Of a stretch of 64,000 nt of DNA, positions 26,554 through 35,313 are shown piece by piece. The notes beneath the pieces were generated by a model. The model worked only from the letters and a program-made list of their open reading frames with translations, had not been told where the DNA came from and ran no database searches. A program made the translations under genes and the position numbers. Numbering within the stretch: the stretch's first letter is position 1; each line of letters begins with the position of its first letter. The stretch lies in assembly GCA_030263805.2 (NCBI GenBank), contig CP136010.1, forward strand, positions 434,001 through 498,000, written 5' to 3'. The stretch comes from Pseudomonas sp. FeN3W (GTDB lineage: Bacteria; Pseudomonadota; Gammaproteobacteria; Pseudomonadales; Pseudomonadaceae).

Positions 26554-26948
26554 GGCTGATCCAATTCAGCCCGACGACGTGCGATCAATTCCTCCAACCT
26601 CTTGAGCTGGTCGTCATCCGCCCTTGCAGCAAGATCGACAAATGCGCTCAGCAACGCATCGGGCTGCGGCCCTGCGACACGACGCACCGTGGATTCCACC
26701 AGTTTCTGGATCAATTCGCGGCGGGAAACTCGCGCTGAGTATTCATAGGCATGGCTGATCTTTTCGCGCTGAAGCATGGCTTTGCGAAATAGACGTTCCA
26801 GCGTAGATTGCACGGTGTTCAAAGAAATCGAGCGCGACTGTCCAATGCGGGAATAAACCGCCTTGGTGTCGGACGGGCCGAAGCGCCAGATGTCTTCAAG
26901 CACGGCGATTTCCAGATCGCCAAGTGTTGGTACGCTGTGGTTGGTCAA
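26550..26948 (-). CDS. BlaI/MecI/CopY-family repressor
   Basis: The 132-residue protein has a winged helix-turn-helix (SVPTLGDLEIAVLEDIW ... SLNTVQSTLERLFRK) and a C-terminal dimer region, the standard BlaI build and length. I chose a TTG start (26946-26948) with GGAG eight to nine bases upstream, since the family begins just before the LGDLE motif; upstream sequence is intergenic. It probably represses its own operon and czcCBA through the two matching dyads. Confidence 0.8.
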   Translation of the reverse strand: MTNHSVPTLGDLEIAVLEDIWRFGPSDTKAVYSRIGQSRSISLNTVQSTLERLFRKAMLQREKISHAYEYSARVSRRELIQKLVESTVRRVAGPQPDALLSAFVDLAARADDDQLKRLEELIARRRAELDQP

Positions 26949-26969
26949 GGTTGTCAGCTCCGAGCTTTG

Positions 26970-27019
26970 ACTCGAATCAATGAGTATCGTCCAGAAAAAA
27001 CCGACCGTCAATCGGTTTA
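26970..27019 (-). promoter_or_regulatory. Promoter and operator of the blaI-blaR-like operon
   Basis: On the minus strand TTGACG, 17 bases, then GATACT make a plausible sigma70 promoter. The -35 lies inside a dyad, AAAACCGAC (26997-27005) and ATCGGTTTA (27011-27019) around CGTCA, nearly identical to that before czcC. Binding here would block RNA polymerase, giving autorepression. Confidence 0.65.
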
Positions 27020-27058
27020 TTGTGCCATGCCGGTACTCCGCCTCGCTCTTGCGGGCGA

Positions 27059-29044
27059 TCAAGCGACAGTAGGCCCGCGTTGCCGCCCAATCTCCCAGGA
27101 CACCCCGCCACCGCGCACCGTCGCAGCAAGCTGCTGCCCCAGTCGCTGCTCGACCACCGGCTTCCACGGCACCAGCGAGAAGCCCATGCCGTCATCGAGC
27201 ATCGCGTAGCGCCCGCTGGCGAGCATGACGGAACGCCGGTAGATGCCGGCCACGCGCTGCCCATCGGCCACCGGGCGATGCTCCAGGCCGGTTTCGGCGG
27301 CAATGTCCTTGGCCGCCTGCGCCAGTTCCCGGTTGCGCAACGTGCCCAGCAGGTTGCGCGCCAGGATCACGCGCTGTCCGCGCCGCTCGGCCAGCCCCTG
27401 CTCGGCCAGGAAGTCGGCCCGCTGCTGCATTGCCTGCTTGGCCTCGCCGCCAAAGCCCAGGTCGCCCAGGCCCGAGCCACCGCCGATCAACTGCTGGTCG
27501 AGCCAGGTGGCCCCGATCACGCGCGCCTGCCGCTCGATGGGCAGGTGCGATTTCAGCTCCACGGCCACGCCGCCCAGGCGCTGCGCGTCGTAACGGCGGC
27601 CCTGCTCGGGCAGGTCGCCCGGCACCTTCCATAGCCCCTCGGCCATGCGCTCCACGATGCCCGCCCGGCGCAGGGCTTCCAGCCTGCGGACGTGGGCCGC
27701 CACAACCTCCTGCGGGTCGCGGCCGGGCACGGCCTGGCCCTGCGCCACGGCCAGGTGGTGATCTGTGCGGTACAGGCCGTCGCTGGCCAGCGCGGCGATG
27801 TTCCTGTCGGCCGCGCGCACGTCGGCCGATCCCTTCACCTCCACCACGGCGCCGGTCGGATAGTTCGCCAGCTCGTCGCGGGCATTGAGTGCGACGTAGT
27901 GGGCCTTGCCGTCCACGCCGTCGATGACCAGATAGCCCCGGTCGCGCAGCTCGTCGGCCAGTCCTTTCGCCGCCACGCGCCCGAGGATGGTTCGGCCCTC
28001 GTTTCCCGGCTCGAATACCGCCAGCTCGCGCGGCTCGCCGCGCATGGCCCGCTGCATGGTGCGGATGATGTCGCCACGCTCGCCCAGGACGCGCAGGGTC
28101 TTCTCCGCATCGGCATGGACGGCCCAGGTGCCGGGCTGCGTCTCGTCGACCAGGCCCAGGCGCTGCAAGCGTTGCAGGCGGCCGATCAGCAGCAGGCGCT
28201 GGCGTTGCAGTCGGGGTTCGTTGAGCCGTTCGACATGCACCAGGCCATCGTCGCCGGCCTCGCGCTTCAAGGTGCGATCCAGGCTCGTCCACCGCTCTTG
28301 CTCCACCTCGCGCTGCAAGGTCTGCTGGATCTCCAGTTCGGTGCGCGGCCCCAGCCATTCGGTCGCCAGTTCGGCGGCGCGGTGGCGGAAGCCATCGGCG
28401 ATGTAGTCGCCCGCGATGATGAGGTCTTTGCCGGTGTCGTCGCGCCCGCGCACGACGATGTGCGTGTGCGGGTTGTCGGTGTTCCAGTGGTTCACGGCCA
28501 CCCAATCGAGGCCCGTGCCCAAGTCGGCCTCCATGCGGCCCATGAGGTGCCGCGTGTAGGTGCGCAAGTCTTCCAGCTCCGCGCCATCCTCGGGCGAGAG
28601 GATGAAGCGGAAATGGTGCCGGTCGTCGGCGCAGCGTTCCTTGAAGGCATCGAGGTCGGCGGCATCGGTCTGCGGCCCGTAGGCTTGGCCCGGCTCGCCA
28701 TCGCGGCCCACGCCGTCGCGCTCGATGTAGCGCAGGTGCTTGGCGAGCGACTGCGGGCTGGCCCGCTGGTGATTGACCAGCAGCGTCTTGATGGTCACGC
28801 GCCGCGACATGGGCGTCAGCTTCGCCCCGGCGAAGCGCGCCGCCGTGTGGCCGCGCCCCAGGCGCGAGCCGGGCCGCTGGCCGGTGCCGCGCGCCGATGC
28901 CGGACGGCGCATGGTAGACTTGCCGCTGCTGGCCTTGCCCGCCTGCTTGAGCACCTTGGAAACGAAGCTCTGCCCCTGGCCCTTGCCCCGGTTCTTCGGC
29001 GCGCTGGGGCGCACGCGGAAATCGTCGTCGCGGCGGTCGCTCAT
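27059..29044 (-). CDS. traI: Relaxase TraI, MobP/VirD2-like with DUF3363
   Basis: This 661-residue conjugative relaxase has an N-terminal basic region, a HUH-type histidine motif NPHTHIVVRG near residue 195, a candidate catalytic tyrosine in KHLRYIERDG near residue 106 and a long DUF3363 C-terminal part. It nicks oriT and leads the strand into the Trb channel. I chose ATG 29042-29044 (MSDRRDDDF), the usual start of the family; the frame extends upstream but only into hairpin-rich non-coding sequence. Confidence 0.9.
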   Translation of the reverse strand: MSDRRDDDFRVRPSAPKNRGKGQGQSFVSKVLKQAGKASSGKSTMRRPASARGTGQRPGSRLGRGHTAARFAGAKLTPMSRRVTIKTLLVNHQRASPQSLAKHLRYIERDGVGRDGEPGQAYGPQTDAADLDAFKERCADDRHHFRFILSPEDGAELEDLRTYTRHLMGRMEADLGTGLDWVAVNHWNTDNPHTHIVVRGRDDTGKDLIIAGDYIADGFRHRAAELATEWLGPRTELEIQQTLQREVEQERWTSLDRTLKREAGDDGLVHVERLNEPRLQRQRLLLIGRLQRLQRLGLVDETQPGTWAVHADAEKTLRVLGERGDIIRTMQRAMRGEPRELAVFEPGNEGRTILGRVAAKGLADELRDRGYLVIDGVDGKAHYVALNARDELANYPTGAVVEVKGSADVRAADRNIAALASDGLYRTDHHLAVAQGQAVPGRDPQEVVAAHVRRLEALRRAGIVERMAEGLWKVPGDLPEQGRRYDAQRLGGVAVELKSHLPIERQARVIGATWLDQQLIGGGSGLGDLGFGGEAKQAMQQRADFLAEQGLAERRGQRVILARNLLGTLRNRELAQAAKDIAAETGLEHRPVADGQRVAGIYRRSVMLASGRYAMLDDGMGFSLVPWKPVVEQRLGQQLAATVRGGGVSWEIGRQRGPTVA

Positions 29045-29480
29045 GGCTGCGCTCCCTGCAAGCTCTGGCGTGTCCTGTCGTGTGAAGCACGCGGACATGC
29101 CCGCATTGGCGCGGGCCTCCCGCCATGCGCGGCACGGCGGCGAAGCCGCTCCGTGCCGCGCCAACCCCACGTGCAGACTGGCTTTCGACGCGGCCCGGTG
29201 CCGCGTCCTTTTGTCTTGCCTTCCGCCTTTGCCCCTCGCTGGCGCTCCGGGCAGCGGCGGCACGGCGGCGCTGCTGCGCGAGCAGCAAGCGCGCCGGCGA
29301 ATGCGGCGACGGCCATAGGCCAGCAGCGTTCGAGGCAAGACGCCTGCACATGGGAAGGCAGCGCGAAGTGCAGCGCGGATGCGCTCGCACTGCACGCGCG
29401 ACGACATGCGGAAAGCCACTGGATCGGCACGCCCGATGGCACGACAAGATGCACGGCAACGTGCAGCGAGTCGGCGGCTA
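29045..29480. other. Non-coding region upstream of the relaxase, candidate oriT
   Basis: These 436 bases between traF and the relaxase hold no convincing gene. GCGCGGCACGG (29127-29137) and CCGTGCCGCGC (29151-29161) form a perfect 11-base stem, extended inside by CGGC/GCCG. Hairpins upstream of a relaxase gene are a common place for oriT. No nic consensus could be assigned. Confidence 0.4.
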
Positions 29481-30080
29481 TCATGGGCGGACCTCCAGCC
29501 AGATCGGGCGCGCGACGCCGATCACGGCGGACGTGCTGACCGGCCCGAAATACCGGCTGTCGAATGACGCCGGGTTGGTCACACTGAGCAGGAACAGTTC
29601 GCCGGCTTCAAGGCGACGGCATTGCTGCCAGGATGGCAGCGGGCGGCCCCAGCGATCAGCGGGCAGCACGGCGGCCGAACGCACGCCGTCGATGCGGACG
29701 ATGCCGCCAGCGATGCACACCTCCTGCGGCGCGATGGCGCCCACGCGCTTGAGCAGCGGCACGCGCGCTGGCAGGTAGCCGCGCTGCGCGGCCAGTGCGG
29801 CGGCATCTGGCGGCAGCGTGCTCAGGACGATGCTGTCCACGGACAACGGACGTGGCAGCGAGCCGGGCCGATGGTGCAGCGGATCGACGCGATACCAGCC
29901 CACGGGAACGCTGTCGGACGGGTTGTAGATCAGGCGCGGCAGCGGATGCACGAAAGACGCCCAGGCCAGCGCAGCGAGGCCGCAGGCGGCGAGGCCCGCG
30001 AGCACGATGCGAGCGCGCAAGCGTGAGCGGGCGTGCGAGCGAGGACGCGGCGCGGTGCCAGGGGTGGAAACGGCGGTCAT
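29481..30080 (-). CDS. traF: TraF, S26-family pilin-processing peptidase
   Basis: This 199-residue protein has an N-terminal membrane helix (about residues 25-45) and a signal-peptidase-like domain with the serine motif NPSDSVPVGWYRV near residue 55 and a lysine in LLKRVGA near residue 109. In IncP plasmids TraF trims and cyclises the TrbC pilin. I chose ATG 30078-30080, which overlaps the stop of the upstream DUF2840 gene. Confidence 0.88.
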   Translation of the reverse strand: MTAVSTPGTAPRPRSHARSRLRARIVLAGLAACGLAALAWASFVHPLPRLIYNPSDSVPVGWYRVDPLHHRPGSLPRPLSVDSIVLSTLPPDAAALAAQRGYLPARVPLLKRVGAIAPQEVCIAGGIVRIDGVRSAAVLPADRWGRPLPSWQQCRRLEAGELFLLSVTNPASFDSRYFGPVSTSAVIGVARPIWLEVRP

Positions 30081-30586
30081 GGCAGCGCCCTCCCGGTCAG
30101 CCAGGCGGCGTGCCGCTCGGCGGTGTATTCGGGCAGCGGCAGGCGCGCGGCGAGCCGGTTGGCGAGCGTGCGCCAGTACGCGGGCGAAACGGCGACAGGC
30201 GCGATGCCCAGCGCCTCGATGGCGTCGATGCACTCCAGCACGGCGCGCACTTGCCCGTCGCCCTCGGCGTGCAACAGCAGGCGCGCGCCCGGCTGCACGC
30301 CGGGGATGCGCTGCGCGTCGTCCAGCGGTGTGCAGGCTTGCATCACCATGAGCTGCCAGCGCACGGTACCGTAGTCGTTGGCCTGCCAGCGGATGCGGCA
30401 GAACAACGCGCCCGGCAGGAACACGGCGCAGCGTCGCCAGCGGTCGAGCTGGTGCGTGCGCGCGGGTTCGCCAAAGCGCAGGTAGAGCTTGAAACGGGCC
30501 TCGATGTAGGCCAGCGCCACGCGCGTCAGCGGCGCGCTGGCCGGCAGGCTGGAAGGCGCGGCGGCAGGTGCAGTGGATACGGTCAT
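30077..30586 (-). CDS. DUF2840 family protein
   Basis: This 169-residue protein matches by eye the DUF2840 family that lies between parA and traF in Tn4371-like ICEs. Features include a conserved YIEARFKLYLRFGEPARTH stretch and a hydrophobic, tryptophan-containing middle. The function is unknown. It overlaps its neighbours on both sides by four bases, so it is part of the parA-traF operon. Confidence 0.75.
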   Translation of the reverse strand: MTVSTAPAAAPSSLPASAPLTRVALAYIEARFKLYLRFGEPARTHQLDRWRRCAVFLPGALFCRIRWQANDYGTVRWQLMVMQACTPLDDAQRIPGVQPGARLLLHAEGDGQVRAVLECIDAIEALGIAPVAVSPAYWRTLANRLAARLPLPEYTAERHAAWLTGRALP

Positions 30587-30867
30587 GGTGTGTTCTCCCT
30601 GCGTTGCTCGGGAAACTCCCGCTCTAGCATGCCGCGCAGCAGGTCGGCCACGGTCACGCCTTGCGTGAAGGCCGAGACCTTGATGCGCGCCCGCATGGCG
30701 GGCGTGATGTCGAGGGTGAGGCGGGCCGTGTAGAGGTCGCCCTTGCCCAGCGCATCGGCGTCGCCTTGCCGAATCCACGCTTCAGCGTGCGGATTCGCAG
30801 GCGGACGCGCGCCGATGCCGACGCGCTTCGCTGCGCGCTTGCTGTTCGGTGGTGGCTTCGCTGTCAT
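30583..30867 (-). CDS. Small ribbon-helix-helix-like protein next to ParA
   Basis: The 94-residue protein has a basic N-terminus and a C-terminal half (ARLTLDITPAMRARIKVSAF, then GVTVADLLRGMLEREFP) like the small ribbon-helix-helix partners of ParA proteins. It starts within the end of parA (four-base overlap). It could be the centromere-binding partner in a ParA-type partition system. Confidence 0.65.
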   Translation of the reverse strand: MTAKPPPNSKRAAKRVGIGARPPANPHAEAWIRQGDADALGKGDLYTARLTLDITPAMRARIKVSAFTQGVTVADLLRGMLEREFPEQRRENTP

Positions 30868-31502
30868 GTCGTCCACCGCAGCAGTTCGTCCACCAGCGCG
30901 GTGATCTCGCGCGCGGCGGCGCTGTCCGGCGCCGTCTCGCGTGCAAGCCGGCCAGCGGCCACGCTGTCGGCGAACACGATGCGCTGATGCACTTCCGCGC
31001 GCAGCGCAGGAAGCGGCTGGTCGGCAAGTGCTTGGCGTGCTTCGCGCCCGATCACGGTGGTACTGACGCGCCGGTTGATGACGAAGGCCGCGCGCAGCGC
31101 AGGCCGGAACACCTGCGCCTCGCGGATCAGCGCGACCATCTCCGCGCTGGCCCACAGGTCATACGGGCTGGGTTGCACCGGGATCAGCACGCGCTCGGCC
31201 GCCAGCAGCGCGGAGCGCGCCAAGGCGGCGATGCGCGGCGGCCCGTCGATGACGACGTGATCGGCCCGCCTGGCAAGCTCTGGCGCTTCCTGATGCAGCG
31301 TTTCGCGTGCGAGGCCCACGGCGCTGAACAGCCGTGGCAAGCCTTGCTGGCTTCTGCGCTGCGTCCAGTCCAGCGATGAACCCTGCGGGTCGGCGTCCAG
31401 CAGCACGACGTGCTGGCCGCGCATCGCCAGCTCGCCGGCGATGTGGGTGGCGAGCGTGGTCTTGCCCACGCCGCCTTTCTGGTTGAGCAGCGCGACGATC
31501 AT
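30864..31502 (-). CDS. parA: ParA-family partition ATPase
   Basis: This 212-residue ATPase has the deviant Walker A motif KGGVGKTT at residues 9-16, an LLDADPQGSS motif and VVIDGPP. Such proteins position plasmids or ICE circles in the cell before division. The start ATG 31500-31502 is the natural one for the family (MIVALLNQKGG). Three iterons and AGTTAG repeats lie just upstream (31580-31728). Confidence 0.92.
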   Translation of the reverse strand: MIVALLNQKGGVGKTTLATHIAGELAMRGQHVVLLDADPQGSSLDWTQRRSQQGLPRLFSAVGLARETLHQEAPELARRADHVVIDGPPRIAALARSALLAAERVLIPVQPSPYDLWASAEMVALIREAQVFRPALRAAFVINRRVSTTVIGREARQALADQPLPALRAEVHQRIVFADSVAAGRLARETAPDSAAAREITALVDELLRWTT

Positions 31503-31585
31503 GGCCTGGCCCTCCGTGTTGGAAAGCCCGGCTGTTGCTGCGTTGGTGGCCGCGTGGCGGTTATCCACCGCAGCGGCGTTTCCCT

Positions 31586-31620
31586 ACTAAAAGTTAGAGA
31601 AATTAAGTTAGGGAAGTTAG
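31586..31620. repeat. AAGTTAGRG-type short direct repeats before parA
   Basis: AGTTAGA, AGTTAGG and AGTTAGA occur in close succession in an AT-rich stretch between parA and the iterons. They may be ParA/partner operator or centromere sites, or the AT-rich opening region of a replication origin. Confidence 0.45.
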
Positions 31621-31664
31621 AGGGCGCGAAAACCCAGTGCTGGCGCGGGTTTGCGGCCGATTTT

Positions 31665-31728
31665 GTTGCCTGATAGCACGATAGTTCGTTGCCTGATAGC
31701 ACGATACTTCTGTTGCCTGATAGCACGA
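31665..31728. repeat. Three iterons between repA and parA, candidate oriV
   Basis: The 17-base sequence GTTGCCTGATAGCACGA occurs three times without mismatch, at 31665-31681, 31688-31704 and 31712-31728, spaced 23-24 bases. That is about two helical turns, so all copies face the same side of the DNA. Next to repA and an AT-rich block this looks like an iteron origin. A partition site is the alternative. Confidence 0.7.
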
Positions 31729-31752
31729 GTCCGTCCACAGGCTGTCCCGCAC

Positions 31753-32610
31753 TTATCTCCGTGCCGTGGACGGCACGGGCCGGAACGTGAGCAGCGGCGA
31801 GGAAAGCCCGGAGACGTGCTCGATGCCCAAGTGGTAGCCGGGCAACGACTGCCGCGCGACCAATGCCCGCAAGTCGGCGGCGAAGTCGTAGTAGCGCGCC
31901 ACGCTGCCCGATTTGCGGTACAGGTGCTGAAAGTCGAACTGCCAGCCGTGTTCCTGCCTGCCGCCGTGCTTGCGCACCAGGCGGTACAGCCACCGCTCGA
32001 TGCCGCCGGTCAGCCGGAAATACGCCGGGTCGATGGTCAGTACCAGGGCAGCGTCGATCACGCCCGCATAGAACCAGTCCGGCAGGATCAACTCGATGCC
32101 CAGCGGCGTGCCGCCGGCATCGGCCAGTTCCTTCCATTCGTTGATCCATGAGAAGCGATGCAGGCGCCGGCCTGTCGTCTCGCGGATGGACGTGGCCACC
32201 GTGGTCGATTGCAGGCGATCCAGGGCCGCCTTGAGGCGCTGGTAGTCGCGCAGCGACGTGCCGCGCCCGATGAAGCGCAGGATCTCGTAGGGCGTGGCCT
32301 GCATCAGCCGCGACGGGCGCAGGCCCGCGTCGCGGGCTTCCACGATCTGGCTGGCGGCCCAGATCAGAATGTCGGCATCCCAAATGGTGGCAATGCCGTG
32401 CTCGGCCGTGCCCTCCACGCGGATCGTGACGTTGCCGGCCCGGAAGTCGATCGGCGCCGTGCGCCGCGACTTCGCCAGCGAGAAGAACGGAAAGGCCATC
32501 AAGTCCTGGCTGTCGCGCGGCGCCATGTCGCCGGGCAAGGCGCGGAACAGGTCGAGCTGTTCGCGCTCTTGCATCGGCCGCTGCCGCACGGGCAGCGCGG
32601 GGCTGGACAT
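31753..32610 (-). CDS. repA: RepA-like replication initiator
   Basis: The 285-residue protein resembles the replication-initiator-type proteins of broad-host-range plasmids and Tn4371-like ICEs, with a winged-helix region (YEILRFIGRGTSLRDYQRLKAALDRLQ in two parts, near residues 108-134) and a basic C-terminal half. It ends 25 bases from the iterons. Its presence suggests that the circular ICE can replicate for a time. Confidence 0.75.
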   Translation of the reverse strand: MSSPALPVRQRPMQEREQLDLFRALPGDMAPRDSQDLMAFPFFSLAKSRRTAPIDFRAGNVTIRVEGTAEHGIATIWDADILIWAASQIVEARDAGLRPSRLMQATPYEILRFIGRGTSLRDYQRLKAALDRLQSTTVATSIRETTGRRLHRFSWINEWKELADAGGTPLGIELILPDWFYAGVIDAALVLTIDPAYFRLTGGIERWLYRLVRKHGGRQEHGWQFDFQHLYRKSGSVARYYDFAADLRALVARQSLPGYHLGIEHVSGLSSPLLTFRPVPSTARR

Positions 32611-32636
32611 GGCGATGGCCTGACGCGCGCCAGCGA

Positions 32637-32918
32637 TCAGCGCGCACGGCTGTCGGCCGAGTGGTGCTCGGCGTACTCGGGATCGGAAGTCGTCTCGAAA
32701 CTGCGATCAGCCGCCCAGGCGTCGAGGTCGGCCACGGCGTACATGACGCGCCGGCCGAACTTGCGAAAGCGCGGGCCACCGCCGATCACGCGCTGCTTTT
32801 CCAGCGTGCGTGGCGACAGGCGCAGGTACTCGGCGGCTTCGTCGTTGGTGAGATAACGCTGCGGCTGCGCGGCAGCGGTCGAGACAGTGGCGGCAGGCCG
32901 CAAGGGAGCGGGACGCAT
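32637..32918 (-). CDS. AlpA/excisionase-like helix-turn-helix protein
   Basis: This 93-residue protein has a MerR-like HTH_17 core (YLTNDEAAEYLRLSPRTLEKQRV, GGGPRFRKFGRRVMY), as in AlpA and Xis-type regulators. I chose ATG 32916-32918 because GGAGG lies eight bases upstream. It precedes repA by 26 bases and may control replication, excision or both. Confidence 0.8.
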   Translation of the reverse strand: MRPAPLRPAATVSTAAAQPQRYLTNDEAAEYLRLSPRTLEKQRVIGGGPRFRKFGRRVMYAVADLDAWAADRSFETTSDPEYAEHHSADSRAR

Positions 32919-33001
32919 GGTGTGAACCTCCATCGTTTGAAGACGCCCGACCACACAGCGCGACCGGATAGAGGCAGTCTCAAGAAACGAGGGGTTTTCG
33001 A

Positions 33002-33775
33002 TCAGGGACGTTTTGCGTCGGCTGCAAAACGTCCCTTCTCAAGCGGCGCAAGCTGTGCTAGGCGGCGATAGCCGCCGCGCATCAGCGCATCGCCGCGCCG
33101 TACCAGACGGCGCACGCGGGCGCGCAGATCGCCGTCGGCGTGCCAGTCGGCCGCCACGGCATCGGCGCCGAACAGCCCTTCGGCGACTTCGCGCAAGGAC
33201 GCGCCCGCCAGGGTCGCGTCGAGCGCCTGCAAGGTATGCAGTTCCAGCAGTACGGCGAGTGTCGGGCGGGGCTTGGCATCGGCCAGGTCAGAACTGGGCA
33301 CATGCCCGCGCGCAGGCGCGGCAGCGCCGCCGCGGTGGGCATAAGCGACAGCCATGCCATCCTCCAGGCCGGGCGCCAGCGCGAAGCGCGCGCATCGACC
33401 GGGGCTGCGCGCGATCAGCGCCAGCCCTTTGCCGTCATGCAGCAGTTGCTTGTGCCCAAGGATGCGCCAGAACGCAAAGGCGACCGCATCGGGCGGCGGG
33501 TCAGCATCGGCATAGAGCTGCACCACGGCAGCGTGGCCGGGCAGCCAGGCCGGATGCGCGTCGCGCGCATCCAGAGCCGGATCTTCCAGCATGCGCAAGC
33601 CCCAGCGATGCGCCGCGTCCTGTGCCGCCTGCGGCCGGCGATGACGGCGCAGCCAGTCGAGCCGGTAGTCGGGATGCCTGCGCAGGTATTCCCAGGCGAG
33701 CGCAAGGTCGTCCAGATGCAGCGCGTACAAGTACGCAGCAGTCGGATACCAAGGCTCGGCGCTGCGATCGACCAT
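33002..33775 (-). CDS. DUF2285 (and DUF6499-like) protein
   Basis: This 257-residue protein has an N-terminal segment (EPWYPTAAYLYALHLDD, then EYLRRHPDYRLDWLRRH) and a C-terminal DUF2285 helical domain, a pair common next to repA in ICEs of this class. A regulatory role has been proposed for such proteins but cannot be seen here. ATG 33773-33775 has AGGGAG upstream. Confidence 0.75.
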   Translation of the reverse strand: MVDRSAEPWYPTAAYLYALHLDDLALAWEYLRRHPDYRLDWLRRHRRPQAAQDAAHRWGLRMLEDPALDARDAHPAWLPGHAAVVQLYADADPPPDAVAFAFWRILGHKQLLHDGKGLALIARSPGRCARFALAPGLEDGMAVAYAHRGGAAAPARGHVPSSDLADAKPRPTLAVLLELHTLQALDATLAGASLREVAEGLFGADAVAADWHADGDLRARVRRLVRRGDALMRGGYRRLAQLAPLEKGRFAADAKRP

Positions 33776-34086
33776 GACGCAAGCTCCCTGCAAGCAGGAC
33801 TGGCCGCCACGGGAGAACTACGCGCTACATCGGCATCGTCAGAACGTCATGGGTTAAGAATAAGGATAGGGCTGTCAAGACCGATTGGCTCCGATGCGTT
33901 GCGGTAGGCGTCTCAATGGCGGGGCAGCGGCGTCCCGGTTGTGGAACACCGTACAGCCCAGCCTGCCGCAGTTCGCACAGGGCATCATGTCTATTTGGAT
34001 CAGACTGGCGTGGGTATGCCGCAAGAATCCCGATTGAGACTTTCCCGGTATGACACCAGACTGAAAAAGTCACAGTGCGCGGGGGG
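33776..34086. other. Non-coding stretch between DUF2285 and DUF2958 genes
   Basis: About 310 bases with no gene I can support. It holds AT-richer promoter-like sequence near 33850-33880 that could serve the DUF2285 gene. No repeat stands out. Confidence 0.4.
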
Positions 34087-34434
34087 TCAGTCCGGGATGG
34101 CCCCGTCCTGCTCGGCCAAGCGGGTGTATTCCGACAGCGTGCGCGTGGGCCGGAAATAGAGGTCGCGCAGTACGGGCCGCTTGAGCGGCCCGACGATGCC
34201 GGCCAGGTCAGACAGCTTGACGGTGCCTTGTGCCGGCATCCCGATACCCAGGTCGATGAGGCCCCAGGCAGTGTCGCCGTCGGCGGGGTCGAGCGCGGCC
34301 AGCAGCCAGGTCACATGTGCGTCCGGCGTGAACAGCCGCACCACGGGCACCGGGTCGAAGGCCCGGCCAGCGGCGCGGACCTCCCCGTGGGCCAGTAGCC
34401 GCGTCCGGTCGTCCTCGGTGATGAGCAGGTTCAT
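34087..34434 (-). CDS. DUF2958 family protein, copy 1
   Basis: The 115-residue protein begins MNLLITEDDRTRLLAHG and contains PVVRLFTPDAHVTWLLAALDP, typical of DUF2958, a family frequent on ICEs and plasmids. A diverged second copy lies at 42365-42715 with the same PVVKLFTPDAGATWLLTEIDP core. The function is unknown. Confidence 0.8.
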   Translation of the reverse strand: MNLLITEDDRTRLLAHGEVRAAGRAFDPVPVVRLFTPDAHVTWLLAALDPADGDTAWGLIDLGIGMPAQGTVKLSDLAGIVGPLKRPVLRDLYFRPTRTLSEYTRLAEQDGAIPD

Positions 34435-34665
34435 GGCGATGCTCTCTGGCTACACGAATCCGCCAAAGCGTGAAGGCGTACAGCCGTATCGGCGGATTTG
34501 TGCAGAAACACGCTTGCGGTTCCGTTACTTCGCGCCTTTGTTGAAACCCGTAAGTGCGGATTTCTGTAGAAGCGGATTTCTGTAGAAGCGCAAAACAGTG
34601 GGATTTCTATGAATGAGTTAAAGATAACGTGGTTTTAATTGTGGTGCGAATCGACGCTTCTGTCT

Positions 34666-34959
34666 ATGCAGAAGCGTTCCGTTCAGCCCGGCCGACCGGC
34701 TGGCACCGCCACCTATGACGCCGAGTTGGCCCGTGCCTTCGGTGCAGCAGTGCGTGCTCTGCGTAAGGAGCGCGGCATCGCGCAGGAATCGCTTGGGCAC
34801 ATGGCCGGCGTGGAGCGTTCGCACATTGGCAAGATCGAGCGCGGCGAGCACATGCCCACGCTCGCGCTCATTTTCAAGATCGCCGGCGCGCTCGAATGCA
34901 GCACGGCGGTACTGATGAGCGAGGCTGAAAGCCAGCTCGCAGCAGCGGCCCAGCCGTAG
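34666..34959 (+). CDS. XRE-family helix-turn-helix regulator
   Basis: This 97-residue protein has a Cro/C1-type HTH (FGAAVRALRKERGIAQESLGH, VERSHIGKIERGEHMPTL) in residues 22-85. It is one of very few plus-strand genes in the ICE and is read divergently from the DUF2958 gene, so it may control the 230-base region between them. ATG 34666 is the likely start. Confidence 0.85.
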   Translation: MQKRSVQPGRPAGTATYDAELARAFGAAVRALRKERGIAQESLGHMAGVERSHIGKIERGEHMPTLALIFKIAGALECSTAVLMSEAESQLAAAAQP

Positions 34960-35313
34960 GTGCAGGCCGGGCCGATCCGGCGAAGTCCGGTTCGGCGGTG
35001 TTCAAGGGGTGGCAAGCATCGCGCGGCGGGGATAGCCCGCCGGGCTTTCCCCTAGAGGCAAGCGGAGCGCGCAGCGCCGCAGGCGCGAAGGCGTGAGGGA
35101 TTGAAGCCGAATGGCCGTGACGACAAAGACGGCACGGGGCGCAGCCCGAAAGCCCGGTGGCGTATCGCGCCGACACGCCATGCCCTGACTGCAACGGCAA
35201 ACATCGCTGCACCCAATGGAAACGCAACCCCATACGGGCAACTGCCTGCCGCCAAGTTCGGAACGAACTAACAGCGCAGCGCCCCGCCGCGTGGCGGGGC
35301 GCTGCGGCGGCGG
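34960..35313. repeat. Intergenic repeat block R1, copy 1
   Basis: Bases 34986-35185 closely match 36207-36410, and the first 85 or so also match 41908-42010. The shared part runs from CGGTTCGGC through AGCATCGCGCG, GGGATAGCCCGC and GATTGAAGCCGAATGGCCG. The block is GC-rich with small dyads and has no convincing reading frame. Confidence 0.7.

Noticed and set aside
27192..29539. Long open frames overlapping the relaxase on both strands
   Set aside because: Shadows of the relaxase gene; composition dominated by arginine, alanine and proline.
31665..31728. CRISPR-like array
   Set aside because: Only three 17-base repeats with 6-7 base spacers next to repA; they fit iterons, and no cas genes are present.
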